Assembly (NCBI RefSeq): GCF_001577265.1
Contig: NZ_CP014517.1
Location: forward strand, 1,045,001-1,109,000
Length of the DNA: 64,000 bases
Reading direction: 5' to 3'
From: Variovorax sp. PAMC 28711
Lineage (GTDB): Bacteria > Pseudomonadota > Gammaproteobacteria > Burkholderiales > Burkholderiaceae_C
Positions 23,840-33,872 of the stretch are shown one piece after another. Every line of letters starts with the position of its first letter. Position 1 is the first letter of the stretch. A program made the position numbers and the translations under genes. Under the pieces are notes generated by a model, which saw only the letters and a program-made list of their open reading frames with translations, was not told the origin of the DNA and searched no databases.

Positions 23840-24609
23840 GCCGGGTTGTCGATGTCGATGAATTCGTGTGCCAGACCGAGCTGGGCAGCAACGTGTCCGG
23901 CCACGGCCGCCGCGCCGTAGCGCTCGGTCGCGTGGTGACCGCAGGCGAGATAAGCGACGCCCATCTCGCGCGCATAGTGCGCCTGGGGCTCCGAAATCTC
24001 GCCGGTGATGAAGGCATCCGCACCGGCGGCGATGGCGTCTTCGAAGTAGCCCTGCGCACCGCCCGTGCACCAGGCGATCGTCTGGAGGGGGCGCGAGGCG
24101 CCGTCCACCATCGTGACCGGGCGCCCCAGCATTGTTTCGACATGCGCAGCGAGCGCCCTCGCGTCGGCGAACGATTCCCCGTTGGCGCGGCCACCCAGGA
24201 AGCCCAGGTCCTGCTTGCCGAAGCGCCCTGCCGATGCGGGGTGCGCCAGCAGACCCAGCTTCAACCCGAGCTGGGCGTTGTTGCCGAGCTCGGGATGCGC
24301 ATCGAGCGGCAGGTGGTAGGCGAACAGATTGACATCGTCACCGAGCAGCAGCCCGAGGCGCTGCTTCATCCAGCCCGTGACACGCCCGTCCTGCCCGCTC
24401 CAGAACAGACCGTGGTGCACGAAGATCGCGTCCGCTTCGGCATGGATGGCCGCCTCGATCAGTGCACGGCTTGCCGTGACGCCCGACACGATCTTGCGGA
24501 CCACGGTGCGGCCCTCCACCTGCAGTCCGTTCGGTCCGTAGTCCTTGAAGCGCTCGGGCGCCAGCAGCAGATCGAAGGCGTGCAGCAGCTCGTGGCGTGT
24601 GGTGCTCAT
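23836..24609 (-). CDS. Nif3-like dinuclear metal centre protein (DUF34/YbgI family)
   Basis: A 257-residue Nif3/YbgI-type protein. It has the family's metal-binding segments IFVHHGLFWSG (HH near residue 64), YHLPLDAHPELGNN, ITGEISEPQAHYA, and the C-terminal GHHATERYG. The biochemical role of the family is not settled; GTP cyclohydrolase-like or metallochaperone roles have been proposed. ATG 24609 is chosen because the conserved N-terminus begins MSTTRHELLHAFDLLL. Forms an ATGA-coupled pair with pdxA and diverges from the DegS-like protease gene. Confidence 0.92.
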   Translation of the reverse strand: MSTTRHELLHAFDLLLAPERFKDYGPNGLQVEGRTVVRKIVSGVTASRALIEAAIHAEADAIFVHHGLFWSGQDGRVTGWMKQRLGLLLGDDVNLFAYHLPLDAHPELGNNAQLGLKLGLLAHPASAGRFGKQDLGFLGGRANGESFADARALAAHVETMLGRPVTMVDGASRPLQTIAWCTGGAQGYFEDAIAAGADAFITGEISEPQAHYAREMGVAYLACGHHATERYGAAAVAGHVAAQLGLAHEFIDIDNPA

Positions 24610-24746
24610 GCGCCGATTGTGGCCGCACGGCGCAGCGAGTCGGCATCTGCTGCCTGACCCCTGCCGGAAGCGCCCGCCTACAAGGCGCCCGGCCGACGCT
24701 GGGAGACAATGCACTTTTCCAAGCATCCTTTCCCGAATCTCCCAAA

Positions 24747-25922
24747 ATGAAACGCACCTGGCTGCTGTTTGCACAAGCCGTGACTGTCCTGCTCGCGGCT
24801 TATTTCGTTGTCGGCACGCTCAAGCCCGAATGGCTCAACAAGCGATCGACATCGCTCGGCGGCGTGGTGTCGGTGGTCGAGGCCCCGAACGGCGGCGCCA
24901 GTTCGATCGCACCCGGCAGCCTCAGTGCCGCGGCCAGGAAGGCCTCGCCGGCCGTGGTGAGCATCAACACCAGCAAGGCCGCGCGCCGCAATCCGCGCAG
25001 CAACGACCCGTGGTTCAAGTTCTTCTTCGGCGACCAGGGCGAAGACCAGGCGCAGGTGGGCCTGGGCAGCGGCGTGATTGTGAGCACCGATGGCTACATT
25101 CTCACCAACAACCATGTCGTCGAGGGCGCCGACGAGATCGAGGTCACGCTGAACGACGGCCGTCACACCACCGGCAAGGTGATCGGCACCGACCCCGACA
25201 CCGACCTGGCCGTGCTGAAGGTCGAGCTCGACAAACTGCCCGTCATCGTCCTCGGCAATTCCGATGCGCTGCAGGTCGGCGACCAGGTGCTGGCCATCGG
25301 CAATCCGTTCGGCGTCGGGCAAACCGTGACGAGCGGCATCGTGTCGGCGCTGGGCCGAAACCAGCTCGGCATCAACAACTTCGAGAACTTCATCCAGACC
25401 GATGCCGCCATCAACCCCGGCAACTCGGGCGGCGCGCTGATCGACGTCAACGGCAACCTCCAGGGCATCAACACGGCGATCTATTCGCGCTCTGGCGGCA
25501 GCATGGGCATCGGTTTCGCGATCCCCGTGTCGATGGCGAAGATCGTGCTCGAAGGCATCGTGAAGGAAGGCCAGGTGCGCCGCGGCTGGATCGGTGTCGA
25601 GCCCAACGACCTGTCGCCCGAACTGGCCGAAACCTTCGGTGTGAAAGCCGACAGCGGCGTGATCATCACCGGCGTGCTGCAGAACGGTCCGGCGGCCAAG
25701 GCCGGCATTCGGCCGGGCGACGTGGTCACCACGGTGGGCGACAAGCCCATCGAGAACGTCCAGCAGTTGCTGACCGCGGTGGCGGGCCTCAAGCCGGGCG
25801 AAACATCACGCTTCGCGTTGCGGCGCGGGGGCGACAAGATGGAACTCGACGTGACACCGGGCTTGCGCCCCAAGACCACCAACCGGCGCGCACCGACGAC
25901 GCCGACGCCCGAGACCGAATAG
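24747..25922 (+). CDS. HtrA/DegS-like periplasmic serine protease with one PDZ domain
   Basis: A 391-residue trypsin-like protease anchored by an N-terminal helix (AQAVTVLLAAYFVVGTL). The catalytic triad is H123 (NNHVVEGADE), D153 (DTDLAVLKV) and S227 (NPGNSGGAL); one PDZ domain follows at about 285-375. A single PDZ and a membrane anchor resemble DegS/AlgW, the site-1 proteases of envelope-stress signalling. The substrate here is unknown because no rseA/mucA gene is in the window. The start is the ATG that exposes the anchor; it diverges from the Nif3-like gene. Confidence 0.93.
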   Translation: MKRTWLLFAQAVTVLLAAYFVVGTLKPEWLNKRSTSLGGVVSVVEAPNGGASSIAPGSLSAAARKASPAVVSINTSKAARRNPRSNDPWFKFFFGDQGEDQAQVGLGSGVIVSTDGYILTNNHVVEGADEIEVTLNDGRHTTGKVIGTDPDTDLAVLKVELDKLPVIVLGNSDALQVGDQVLAIGNPFGVGQTVTSGIVSALGRNQLGINNFENFIQTDAAINPGNSGGALIDVNGNLQGINTAIYSRSGGSMGIGFAIPVSMAKIVLEGIVKEGQVRRGWIGVEPNDLSPELAETFGVKADSGVIITGVLQNGPAAKAGIRPGDVVTTVGDKPIENVQQLLTAVAGLKPGETSRFALRRGGDKMELDVTPGLRPKTTNRRAPTTPTPETE

Positions 25923-25930
25923 TCAGACGA

Positions 25931-26740
25931 TCAGGGGTTCGGCGAAGAGTCGACCTCGGTCGACACGGTGTCTTCGTCCGGCGCCTTGCTGTGCTTCACG
26001 AAATACTTCGACGCGATGATGCCGATCTCGTAGAGCAGGCACATCGGTATCGCCAGCGCGAGCTGCGAGACCACGTCGGGCGGCGTCAGCACGGCAGCGA
26101 CCACGAAGGACACCACGATGAAATAGCCGCGGAACGAGCGCAGCTTTTCGACCGTCACCATCTCGAACTTCACGAGCAGCATCACGACGATCGGCACCTG
26201 GAACGCGACGCCGAACGCGATGTAGAGCGACAGGATCGCCTCGACGTACGACGAAATATCGGGCGTCGCGGCCACCGCGGCCGGGGTGAACTTCTGGATG
26301 AAGTTGAACATCTTGTCCAGCACGAAGAACTGGACGAATGCGATGCCGCTGTACGCCAGCAGGCTGCCGAAGAAGATCAGCGGCAGGGCGAACTTCTTTT
26401 CGTGGCTGTAGAGCCCCGGCGCGACGAACATCCAGACCTGGTACATCAGCCAGGGCAGCGCGAGCAGCACCGAGGTCATGCCCAGCACCTTGAGCGGCAC
26501 GAAGAACGGCGAGAACACGCCGATGGCGATCAGCTTGGCGTCCGGCGGCATGTGCGCCCGGATGGGCACTGCGATGAGATCGATCAGACCGCCCGGGCCG
26601 GGCCAGATCGCAAGCAGCGCGGCCGCCACGGCCAGGCCATAGGCGCAGTACAGAAGGCGGTCGCGCAGCTCGACCAGGTGCGCCACGAACGGCTGCTCGG
26701 TGCCTGCGAGTTCGTCTTCTTTGTCTTTAGTGTCGGCCAT
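25931..26740 (-). CDS. tatC: Sec-independent translocase subunit TatC
   Basis: A 269-residue polytopic membrane protein that recognises twin-arginine signal peptides and forms the Tat receptor with TatB. Starts MADTKDKEDE, with the conserved PFVAHLVELRDRLLYC segment before the first helix; several further helices follow (VLGMTSVLLALPWLMYQVW; YFIVVSFVVAAVLTPPD; ALAIPMCLLYEIGII). It is last of tatABC, and 3'-to-3' with the DegS-like gene across 8 bases. Confidence 0.98.
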   Translation of the reverse strand: MADTKDKEDELAGTEQPFVAHLVELRDRLLYCAYGLAVAAALLAIWPGPGGLIDLIAVPIRAHMPPDAKLIAIGVFSPFFVPLKVLGMTSVLLALPWLMYQVWMFVAPGLYSHEKKFALPLIFFGSLLAYSGIAFVQFFVLDKMFNFIQKFTPAAVAATPDISSYVEAILSLYIAFGVAFQVPIVVMLLVKFEMVTVEKLRSFRGYFIVVSFVVAAVLTPPDVVSQLALAIPMCLLYEIGIIASKYFVKHSKAPDEDTVSTEVDSSPNP

Positions 26741-26785
26741 GAGAAAGGTGCATTGGCCTTTGCGGCGGCCGGCGCGTGAAGACGC

Positions 26786-27247
26786 TCAATTGATCTTGTG
26801 GGGACGAAAGCGCGCGACACGTGCGGCGCCCGAAAGCGCCTTGGTGCGCACACCATTGCGCGCCTTGTACCACTGCGGGGTGGCGCCTTGCTTCAGGCGC
26901 CAGTTCTTGCGGGGATGCCGATACTCGGGCGGGATCGCGTCGGGCTCGGCCAGGGCCGAGAGCGTTTCGCCGCTGGCGCCTGAAAGCTCCTTCTCAAGAT
27001 CGCTCGCGCCGGAATGAATGGTGTGCTCGACGTCGCGCGCGGCGTCTTCCACCGTGCTCTTCATCTTGCGCAGCTCGTCGAGCTCCATGGAGCGATTCAC
27101 TTCCGACTTGACGTCGTTCACGTAACGCTGCGCCTTGCCGAGCAACATGCCGACGGTGCGCGCGACACGCGGCAGCTTTTCGGGACCGATCACGACCAGC
27201 GCGACCACGCCGATCAGCGCCATCTTCTCCAGACCGAGATCGAACAC
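26786..27247 (-). CDS. tatB: Sec-independent translocase subunit TatB
   Basis: A 153-residue TatB. The N-terminal helix [20 protein letters not shown] carries the Glu typical of TatB, followed by the hinge [13 protein letters not shown] and an amphipathic helix ([16 protein letters not shown]). It pairs with TatC to bind cargo. Located between tatA and tatC, 13 bases after tatA. Confidence 0.96.
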   Translation of the reverse strand: MFDLGLEKMALIGVVALVVIGPEKLPRVARTVGMLLGKAQRYVNDVKSEVNRSMELDELRKMKSTVEDAARDVEHTIHSGASDLEKELSGASGETLSALAEPDAIPPEYRHPRKNWRLKQGATPQWYKARNGVRTKALSGAARVARFRPHKIN

Positions 27248-27260
27248 GTCGTGTGACGGA

Positions 27261-27494
27261 TCAGGACTTCTGGCGAGCTTCGACGTCGATCGTCGACTTG
27301 TCGGTCGCCGGATTCGATGTCACCTGGCCGGCGGGCGGCGTCGGCGTGTCGCTCGAACCGTCTTTCATGCCGTCCTTGAAACCTTTGACCGCGCCACCGA
27401 GATCCCCACCCATGTTGCGCAGCTTCTTGGTGCCGAAAATCATGACAACGACCAGCAGCACGATCAACCAGTGCCAAATTGAAAAAGAACCCAT
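27261..27494 (-). CDS. tatA: Sec-independent translocase subunit TatA
   Basis: A 77-residue TatA that oligomerises to permit passage of folded proteins. One N-terminal helix ([19 protein letters not shown]), then an amphipathic helix ([17 protein letters not shown]), then a short charged tail. First of tatABC, after hinT in the same direction. Confidence 0.97.
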   Translation of the reverse strand: MGSFSIWHWLIVLLVVVMIFGTKKLRNMGGDLGGAVKGFKDGMKDGSSDTPTPPAGQVTSNPATDKSTIDVEARQKS

Positions 27495-27539
27495 GAATGA
27501 CTCCTGAAGAATGTGTCTAATTTTACCGGGCGACTGGCA

Positions 27540-27902
27540 TCAGCCCCTGAGCCATGGGCGCGGGCCGCCCATGACGTGAACGTGGAGATGATGAACTTCC
27601 TGTCCGCCTTCGTTGCCGGTGTTCACCACCACACGGAAGCCGCCGTCCGGATAGGGACGGCAACCTTCGTCGAGCGCCAGCTTCGGCGCGAGCGTCATGA
27701 TGCGCCCCATCAACGCTGCATCGTCCGGCGTGAGTTGCGCCATCGAGGGGATGTGCTTTTTCGGCACGATCATGAAATGCACCGGCGCCCACGGTGCGAT
27801 GTCGTGGAACACGAAGATTTCATCGTCCTCGTAGACCTTGCGCGAAGGAATCTTGCCTTCGATGATCTTGCAGAAAATGCAGTTCGGATCGGTCGACGCC
27901 AT
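27540..27902 (-). CDS. hinT: HIT-family nucleotide hydrolase (HinT-like)
   Basis: A 120-residue histidine-triad protein; HinT cleaves AMP from phosphoramidate-type substrates. N-terminal IFCKIIEGKIPS and the C-terminal triad HHLHVHVMGG are diagnostic. It follows the small membrane-protein gene with stop and start abutting (27903/27902), and lies between the his genes and tat, an order I associate with beta-proteobacterial his-tat clusters. Confidence 0.95.
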   Translation of the reverse strand: MASTDPNCIFCKIIEGKIPSRKVYEDDEIFVFHDIAPWAPVHFMIVPKKHIPSMAQLTPDDAALMGRIMTLAPKLALDEGCRPYPDGGFRVVVNTGNEGGQEVHHLHVHVMGGPRPWLRG

Positions 27903-28280
27903 TCAGGACTCCACGGTGCGGCCCGCGTTCATGCGGACCATGCCCTTGACGATGCGGTAGAGAAACCACAGCGAGATCAACGCCCAGGCGATCCAGCCCG
28001 GCACCAGCAGCAACAACCAGAGCCACGACGTCAGCAAATAGAGCACGCCCGCCCACAGCACGGAGCGGATGCGCCAGCTGAAATGTGACGCCTGCCAGGT
28101 GCCTGTGGCTTCGTCACGCTTGACCAGGTCGATCACCAACGCGATGAGCAGCAGCAACACCGACACCTGCGCGCCCGGCAACACCGCGGCCACCGCCACG
28201 ACCAGGTGCAACACATAGCTCACCCAGCCCCAGGTCTTGAGCGAGTCGTTCGGGGTCACGTCAATGATTTCGTTGGCCAT
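27903..28280 (-). CDS. Small DUF4870-like membrane protein
   Basis: A 125-residue protein with three to four hydrophobic helices (WGWVSYVLHLVVAVAAVLPG; VSVLLLLIALVIDLV; AGVLYLLTSWLWLLLLVPG; WALISLWFLYRIVKG), matching the DUF4870 pattern. Function unknown. ATG 28280 is taken because it overlaps the hisE stop (TGATG); a GTG lies one codon earlier. Encoded between hisE and hinT, so it is co-transcribed with histidine genes. Confidence 0.8.
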   Translation of the reverse strand: MANEIIDVTPNDSLKTWGWVSYVLHLVVAVAAVLPGAQVSVLLLLIALVIDLVKRDEATGTWQASHFSWRIRSVLWAGVLYLLTSWLWLLLLVPGWIAWALISLWFLYRIVKGMVRMNAGRTVES

Positions 28281-28672
28281 CACGCATCCTTGTCAGAGTT
28301 TTCGGCGGCTTCCCGCTGCTGCGACTTGCGCAGGGCTTTTTCCTCGATGCCGCTGGTGCCTTCGCGGCGCGCCAACTCGGCGATCACCTCGGCCGGCCTG
28401 AGTCCGTAATGGGCCAGTGCCACCAGGCAGTGAAACCACAGGTCGGCGACCTCGTCGACGATCTTGCTGCGATCGCCACCGTGGTCGGCGTCCTTCGCGG
28501 CCATCACGACCTCGGTCGCTTCTTCCCCGATTTTCTTCAGGAAGGCATCGGGACCCTTGTGCAGCAACCGTGCCACATAGCTCGTGTCGGGATCGCCGCC
28601 CTGCGCGGGCAAGCGGCTTTCGATCACGGTCGCCAGCCGATCCAGCGCGTCGGTGTTCGTCGTCGTCTTCAT
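28280..28672 (-). CDS. hisE: Phosphoribosyl-ATP pyrophosphatase
   Basis: A 130-residue HisE that removes pyrophosphate from phosphoribosyl-ATP, step 2 of histidine biosynthesis. Conserved: [31 protein letters not shown], and the metal-binding [13 protein letters not shown] 28672 overlaps the hisI stop (ATGA). Separate from hisI, as usual in beta-proteobacteria. Confidence 0.97.
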   Translation of the reverse strand: MKTTTNTDALDRLATVIESRLPAQGGDPDTSYVARLLHKGPDAFLKKIGEEATEVVMAAKDADHGGDRSKIVDEVADLWFHCLVALAHYGLRPAEVIAELARREGTSGIEEKALRKSQQREAAENSDKDA

Positions 28673-29061
28673 GATGTGTAGATGCTTTTCGGGTCTTTCA
28701 AGACCGGCTCGACCGCGGTCCATTGCCCTTTGTCGTACTTGCTGAAGAAGCAGCTGTGGCGTCCGGTGTGGCAGGCGATGCCGGGCTCATGCCCGAGTTG
28801 CGTGACCTTGAGCAGCACGACGTCGTTGTCGCAATCGAGCCGGATCTCGTGCACCGTCTGCACATGGCCCGACTCTTCGCCCTTGAACCACAGTTTGCCG
28901 CGCGAGCGGCTGAAATACACCGCGCGACCGAGCTCGGCGGTCTTGGCGAGCGCCTCGCGGTTCATCCACGCGAACATGAGCACGTCGTTGCTGCCCTGCT
29001 CCTGCGCGATGACCGGCACCAGGCCGTTCGCATCCCATTTCACTTCGTTGAGCCAATCCAT
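28669..29061 (-). CDS. hisI: Phosphoribosyl-AMP cyclohydrolase
   Basis: A 130-residue HisI that opens the purine ring of phosphoribosyl-AMP. Motifs: [35 protein letters not shown], and zinc ligands in DCDND and [12 protein letters not shown] 29061 chosen as the family N-terminus is [10 protein letters not shown] 43-base gap separates it from hisF. Confidence 0.97.
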   Translation of the reverse strand: MDWLNEVKWDANGLVPVIAQEQGSNDVLMFAWMNREALAKTAELGRAVYFSRSRGKLWFKGEESGHVQTVHEIRLDCDNDVVLLKVTQLGHEPGIACHTGRHSCFFSKYDKGQWTAVEPVLKDPKSIYTS

Positions 29062-29104
29062 CAAAGCATTGTCGCAAACCGTCGTGACCGAGCGGCGAAC
29101 AGGC

Positions 29105-29884
29105 TCAAAGCCGCACCGGAATACCGCGCGCAGCCATCTGCGCCTTTGCCTCGCCCACCGTGAATTCGCCGTAGTGAAAGATGCTGGCGGCCAGCACCGC
29201 ATCGGCGCCGCCGATCTGGATGCCGTCCGACAGATGGTCGAGCGCGCCGACGCCGCCCGAAGCGATCACCGGCACGCCGACCGCGTCGCTCACCGCACGG
29301 GTCAGCGCCAGATCGAAACCACTCTTGGTGCCGTCGCGGTCCATGCTGGTCAGCAGGATCTCGCCGGCGCCGCGGCGCGCCATCTCGACCGCCCATTGCA
29401 CGGCATCGAGCCCGGTGTTCTTGCGGCCGCCGTGGCTGTAGACGTCCCAGCCCGGACCGCGCGTGGCCGCTTCCTCGGGGCTGCGCCGCTTGGCGTCGAT
29501 GGCGACCACGATGCACTGCGCGCCGTACTTCTGCGAGGCGTCTTCGATCACTCGCGGGTCCGCGATGGCGGCCGAATTGAAGCTCGTCTTGTCGGCGCCC
29601 GCATTGAGCAGCCGGCGCACGTCCTCGACCGTGCGGACCCCGCCACCGACCGTCAGCGGAATGAAGACCTGCGAGGCCACGGCTTCGATGATCGGCAGGA
29701 TCAGGTCGCGGCCATCGCTGGTGGCGGTGATGTCGAGGAAGGTGAGCTCGTCGGCGCCCTGGGCGTTGTAGCGCGCGGCGATCTCGACCGGGTCGCCGGC
29801 GTCGCGCAACTCGAGAAAGTTGACGCCCTTGACGACACGGCCACCGGTCACGTCGAGGCAGGGAATGATGCGTTTGGCGAGCAT
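29105..29884 (-). CDS. hisF: Imidazole glycerol phosphate synthase cyclase subunit
   Basis: A 259-residue TIM-barrel protein. HisF uses ammonia from HisH to make imidazole glycerol phosphate and AICAR. Catalytic Asp residues lie in [14 protein letters not shown] (D11) and in [11 protein letters not shown] (about D130). The start [11 protein letters not shown] is typical. It lies 8 bases after the mutarotase gene. Confidence 0.97.
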   Translation of the reverse strand: MLAKRIIPCLDVTGGRVVKGVNFLELRDAGDPVEIAARYNAQGADELTFLDITATSDGRDLILPIIEAVASQVFIPLTVGGGVRTVEDVRRLLNAGADKTSFNSAAIADPRVIEDASQKYGAQCIVVAIDAKRRSPEEAATRGPGWDVYSHGGRKNTGLDAVQWAVEMARRGAGEILLTSMDRDGTKSGFDLALTRAVSDAVGVPVIASGGVGALDHLSDGIQIGGADAVLAASIFHYGEFTVGEAKAQMAARGIPVRL

Positions 29885-29892
29885 GGGAATTT

Positions 29893-30726
29893 TCAGATCA
29901 CGGTCAGTTGTTGCCAGCCCAGCCACTCGGCACCGGGCGCGAGCAGCACGTTGTCGTCGATGCGCGCGGCCTCCACGCAGAGCATGTGGCGGTAGCCGTC
30001 GTCGGGCATGTCGGCCAGCCTGGCGGCGAGCGCGGCGCCAGGGTTCCAGACCACGGTTTCGGTGCAGCTCGCGCTGTGTTCGATTTCAAGGATGCCGGCG
30101 CGTTGCACCAGCTTGAGCGGCGCGGCCGGCGCGGCGTAGACGCTGTCGAACTCGCCGTCGAAGCGCAGCGCTTCGGCCATCTCGACCTGGCGCTCGTCGC
30201 GCACCGCGTCCCAGCGGTTGGCGCCCTGGAGGCCTTCGAGCCGAACCGCGGCGATGTCGGCGACCGCCAGATAGCTGTGCAGCGCGGCAGTGAAGCGCCA
30301 TGGGATGCCATCGGTGTTCTGGACGGTCAATGCGATGCGCAGGCTGCGGGGCGCGAGCGTCACGGCCAGCCGCAGACGGAACGCATGCGGCCAGAGGGCG
30401 CGGGTGGCCTCGTCGTCCTGCAGCACCAGCGCGAGCTCGCCCTCCGTTGCGTCGGTGGCAGGCTGCCACGGCAGGTTGCGCGCGAAACCGTGCTTGGGCA
30501 ACGCGCCGCGCTGGTTGAACTGCGGCCAGCAGATGGGCACGCCGCCGCGGAGGGCGGCCTTGCCGTCGAACACCGCATCGGGGCTCAGGTAAAGACGCTC
30601 GACGCCGTCGGCCGGGGTCCAGGAGAGCACATGCGCACCGTGCAGCGCCACGACGGCGCGCTCGCCGCTCGGCAGGGCGAGCGCCAGCGCCGGCTGGCCG
30701 CGGAAGTCGAGGGATTGGATCGGCAT
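29893..30726 (-). CDS. Glucose-6-phosphate 1-epimerase-like (YeaD) mutarotase
   Basis: A 277-residue galactose-mutarotase-fold protein of the D-hexose-6-phosphate epimerase group, which interconverts alpha and beta anomers. Motifs: [29 protein letters not shown] with a catalytic His, and VWNPG then the ending WQQLTVI. Encoded between hisA and hisF, an unusual position, with no histidine-pathway role expected. Start ATG 30726 follows the family N-terminus. Confidence 0.9.
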   Translation of the reverse strand: MPIQSLDFRGQPALALALPSGERAVVALHGAHVLSWTPADGVERLYLSPDAVFDGKAALRGGVPICWPQFNQRGALPKHGFARNLPWQPATDATEGELALVLQDDEATRALWPHAFRLRLAVTLAPRSLRIALTVQNTDGIPWRFTAALHSYLAVADIAAVRLEGLQGANRWDAVRDERQVEMAEALRFDGEFDSVYAAPAAPLKLVQRAGILEIEHSASCTETVVWNPGAALAARLADMPDDGYRHMLCVEAARIDDNVLLAPGAEWLGWQQLTVI

Positions 30727-30742
30727 GCGCCCGACGCGCCGC

Positions 30743-31486
30743 TCAGGTGCCGGCGAGTTCGTCGGCACGGGCCTGGGCCGCTGCGAAGTCGAGGTCGCCG
30801 GAATAGATCGCGCGGCCGCAGATCACGCCTTCGATGCCTTCGAATTCGACGGCGCACAAGCCGTCGATGTCGGCCATGTTCGACAGGCCGCCCGAGGCGA
30901 TGACGGGAATCGTGAGCGCCTGCGCCAGCTTGACGGTGGCTTCGATGTTGATGCCCGAGAGCATGCCGTCGCGCCCGATGTCGGTGTAGATGATCGACTC
31001 GACGCCGTAGTCCTCGAACTTCTTGCCGAGGTCGGCCACCTCGTGGCCGGTGAGCTTGCTCCAGCCATCGGTGGCGACCTTGCCGTCTTTCGCGTCGAGG
31101 CCCACGATGATGTGGCCACCGAAGGCGACGCAGGCGTCCTTCAGGAAGCCCGGATTCTTGACGGCGGCGGTGCCGATGATCACGTAGCGCAGGCCGTCGT
31201 CGATGTAGCGCTCGATGGTGTCGAGGTCGCGAATGCCGCCGCCCAGTTGCACCGGGATTTCATCGCCGACTTCCCGCAGGATCGCCTTGATGGCCGCGTG
31301 GTTCTGCGGTTTGCCGGCGAAAGCGCCGTTCAGGTCGACCAGGTGGAGGCGCCGCGCACCGGCTTCGACCCACTTGCGGGCCATCGCGGCCGGGTCTTCG
31401 CTGAAGAGGGTGGACTGGTCCATGTCGCCCTGTTTCAGGCGAACGCAGTGACCGTCTTTGAGATCGATGGCGGGAATCAGCAGCAT
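30743..31486 (-). CDS. hisA: Phosphoribosylformimino-AICAR ribotide isomerase
   Basis: A 247-residue TIM barrel that performs the Amadori rearrangement of ProFAR. Starts [17 protein letters not shown] with the catalytic Asp, and has [23 protein letters not shown] and [13 protein letters not shown] short gap separates it from hisH. Confidence 0.97.
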   Translation of the reverse strand: MLLIPAIDLKDGHCVRLKQGDMDQSTLFSEDPAAMARKWVEAGARRLHLVDLNGAFAGKPQNHAAIKAILREVGDEIPVQLGGGIRDLDTIERYIDDGLRYVIIGTAAVKNPGFLKDACVAFGGHIIVGLDAKDGKVATDGWSKLTGHEVADLGKKFEDYGVESIIYTDIGRDGMLSGINIEATVKLAQALTIPVIASGGLSNMADIDGLCAVEFEGIEGVICGRAIYSGDLDFAAAQARADELAGT

Positions 31487-31509
31487 GGCGACAGGCAAGC
31501 CCGGAAGGG

Positions 31510-32145
31510 CTAGGGGTTCCAGTGGAGAAAATTGCGATAGAGCTGCAATCCGTGGTCCGCACTCTTTTCGGGGTGGAACTGGGTCGCAAAAATATTATCG
31601 CGGGCGATCGCGGCCGTGAAGGTCGCGCCGTAGTCGGCCTCGCCCACGCTGTGCTTCACATCGGTCGGCCGCGCGTAGAAGCTGTGCACGAAATAGAAAT
31701 AGCTGTTGTCGGGCACGCCGGCCCACACCGGATGCGGCTCGGCCTGCCGCACCTGGTTCCACCCCATCTGCGGCACCTTGAAGCGGCTGCCGTCGGGTTG
31801 CAGGCGGCCCAGCAGGTCGAACTTGACGACCTCGCCCGGAATCAGGCCGAGCCCGTCGGTCGGGCCTTCGTCGCTGCGCGACAGCAGCATCTGCATGCCG
31901 ACGCACACGCCGAAGAGCGGTTTTTTGGCGGCGGCCTCAAGCACTGACTCCTGCAGGCCCGATTCGCGCAGTTCACGCATGCAATCGGGCATCGCGCCCT
32001 GCCCCGGCAGCACGACGCGCGTGGCCTTGCGCACCACCTCGGGATCGGACGTGACGAAGACCTGCACGCCGACCTGGTCGGCCGCGTGCTGCACCGCCTG
32101 CGACACCGAGCGCAGGTTGCCCATGCCGTAGTCGACGACGGCCAC
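31510..32145 (-). CDS. hisH: Imidazole glycerol phosphate synthase glutaminase subunit
   Basis: A 211-residue class I glutamine amidotransferase that feeds ammonia to HisF. The nucleophile Cys is in [10 protein letters not shown] and the His/Glu pair in TQFHPEKS. The start is GTG 32145 ([10 protein letters not shown] region); no ATG lies between it and the hisB stop 11 bases upstream. Confidence 0.97.
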   Translation of the reverse strand: MAVVDYGMGNLRSVSQAVQHAADQVGVQVFVTSDPEVVRKATRVVLPGQGAMPDCMRELRESGLQESVLEAAAKKPLFGVCVGMQMLLSRSDEGPTDGLGLIPGEVVKFDLLGRLQPDGSRFKVPQMGWNQVRQAEPHPVWAGVPDNSYFYFVHSFYARPTDVKHSVGEADYGATFTAAIARDNIFATQFHPEKSADHGLQLYRNFLHWNP

Positions 32146-32156
32146 TGTGTTCGTGG

Positions 32157-32786
32157 TCAGAGCGAGCCTTTCGTCGAAGGAATGACGCCGACCGAGCGCG
32201 GGTCGAGCTCAAGCGCAGAGCGCAACGCGCGCGCGAAGGCCTTGAACACCGTTTCGCACTGGTGATGCGCGTTGACACCCTTCAGGTTGTCGATGTGCAG
32301 CGTGACGAAGGCGTGGTTCACGAAGCCCTGGAAGAATTCGTAGGTGAGCTGGCTGTCGAAGGTGCCGATCATTCCGCTGGTGAACGGCACATGCATCACC
32401 AGGCCCGGACGCCCCGAGAAGTCGATGACGACACGGCTCAGCGCTTCGTCGAGCGGCACGTAGGCGTGGCCGTAGCGGCGAATGCCCTTCTTGTCGCCGA
32501 CGGCCTGGGCGACCGCCTGGCCAAGCGTGATGCCGACGTCTTCGACCGTGTGATGGCCATCGATGTGCAGGTCGCCCTGGCAATCGATGGCGATGTCGAT
32601 CAGGCCGTGGCGCGCGATCTGGTCGAGCATGTGGTCGAAGAAGCCGATGCCGGTGGACAGCTTCGCCCGGCCGGTGCCGTCGAGGTTGACGCTGGCGGTG
32701 ATCTTCGTTTCGGCGGTGTTGCGCGTGACGGTCGCGGTCCGTGCGCCGGCCGCGACGACGGCTTCGGGGGCGGTGGGAGTGTTCAT
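32157..32786 (-). CDS. hisB: Imidazoleglycerol-phosphate dehydratase
   Basis: A 209-residue monofunctional HisB without the N-terminal phosphatase of enterobacterial HisB. Manganese-binding motifs are [22 protein letters not shown] and [13 protein letters not shown] NAHHQCET. The first 25 residues before [12 protein letters not shown] are a non-conserved extension. ATG 32786 overlaps the hisC stop. Confidence 0.97.
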   Translation of the reverse strand: MNTPTAPEAVVAAGARTATVTRNTAETKITASVNLDGTGRAKLSTGIGFFDHMLDQIARHGLIDIAIDCQGDLHIDGHHTVEDVGITLGQAVAQAVGDKKGIRRYGHAYVPLDEALSRVVIDFSGRPGLVMHVPFTSGMIGTFDSQLTYEFFQGFVNHAFVTLHIDNLKGVNAHHQCETVFKAFARALRSALELDPRSVGVIPSTKGSL

Positions 32787-33859
32787 AGTGAGGCTTCGAG
32801 GGCGGCGAGCAGCTGCGCGTTTTCGTCGGCCGTTCCGACGGTGAGACGCAGGCAATTTGCCAGCAATTCGTGCATTTTAGAAACGTTCTTCACGAGCACG
32901 CCGCGCGCCTTCAGGCCGTCGAAGGTCTTTGTCGCGTCCGGTACACGCACCAGGACCATGTTCGCGTCGCTCGGCCACACCTTCAGGCCGGGCAGCGCCG
33001 CCAGCCCGGCCAGCAGCGTCGTGCGTTCGGTCCGGATTGCCTCGGCCTGCGCCTCGAACACGTCGGCGTGCTCGAGGGCAAAGAGCGCGCACTCGCAATT
33101 CAGCACGCTGATGTTGTAGGGCGGGCGCACCTTGTCGACTTCGGCGATCAGCGCCGCCGGCCCCATCAGGTAGCCGAGCCGCACGCCCGCGAGGCCGAAC
33201 TTGCTCAGCGTGCGCATCAGCAGCACGTGGCCGTGGCGCTCGATGCGGTCGAGGTAGCTGCGCGAGGCGAACGGCTGGTAGGCCTCGTCCATGACGACCA
33301 GTCCACCCTGGGCGCCCTGCGCTTCGACGATCTTCTCGATCACGGCGTCGTCCCACAAATTGGCCGTCGGGTTGTTGGGATAGGCGAGGTAGACGATGGC
33401 CGGCTTGTCGCGCGCGATGGCGGCGAGCATCGCGGCCGCGTCGAGCGCGAAGTCGGCGGTGAGCGGCACGCCGATGAACCGGAGACCCTGCAACTGTGCG
33501 CTCATCGCGTACATCACAAAGCCGGGGACCGGCGCGAGGATGGCTGCACCGGGCAGGTCGCAGGCCATGGCGAGCAGCGAGATGAGTTCGTCGGACCCGT
33601 TGCCGAGCATCAAGGCGAAGCCTTCAGGCAGGTGCGCGTGGATGGCCAGCGCGCGCTTCAGATCGTCGCCGCGATCACCGGGATAGCGGTTGAGCGCGAG
33701 CGCGCCGAGCCGCGCGCCGAGCGCCGCCTGCAACGCCGGCGGCAAACCGTAGGGGTTCTCCATGGCGTCGAGCTTGACGAGGCCGCGCGCGTCCTGCACG
33801 GCATAGGCGTGCATCGACTGCACATCGGGGCGAAAGCGCGCCAGCGGGGAAACGGTCAT
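32783..33859 (-). CDS. hisC: Histidinol-phosphate aminotransferase
   Basis: A 358-residue PLP enzyme converting imidazole acetol phosphate and glutamate to histidinol phosphate. Motifs: [30 protein letters not shown], and the PLP lysine in [16 protein letters not shown]. Upstream lies a non-histidine gene block, so hisC is separated from hisD by about 2 kb. Confidence 0.97.
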   Translation of the reverse strand: MTVSPLARFRPDVQSMHAYAVQDARGLVKLDAMENPYGLPPALQAALGARLGALALNRYPGDRGDDLKRALAIHAHLPEGFALMLGNGSDELISLLAMACDLPGAAILAPVPGFVMYAMSAQLQGLRFIGVPLTADFALDAAAMLAAIARDKPAIVYLAYPNNPTANLWDDAVIEKIVEAQGAQGGLVVMDEAYQPFASRSYLDRIERHGHVLLMRTLSKFGLAGVRLGYLMGPAALIAEVDKVRPPYNISVLNCECALFALEHADVFEAQAEAIRTERTTLLAGLAALPGLKVWPSDANMVLVRVPDATKTFDGLKARGVLVKNVSKMHELLANCLRLTVGTADENAQLLAALEASL

Positions 33860-33872
33860 GGGAAAAAAGTGG

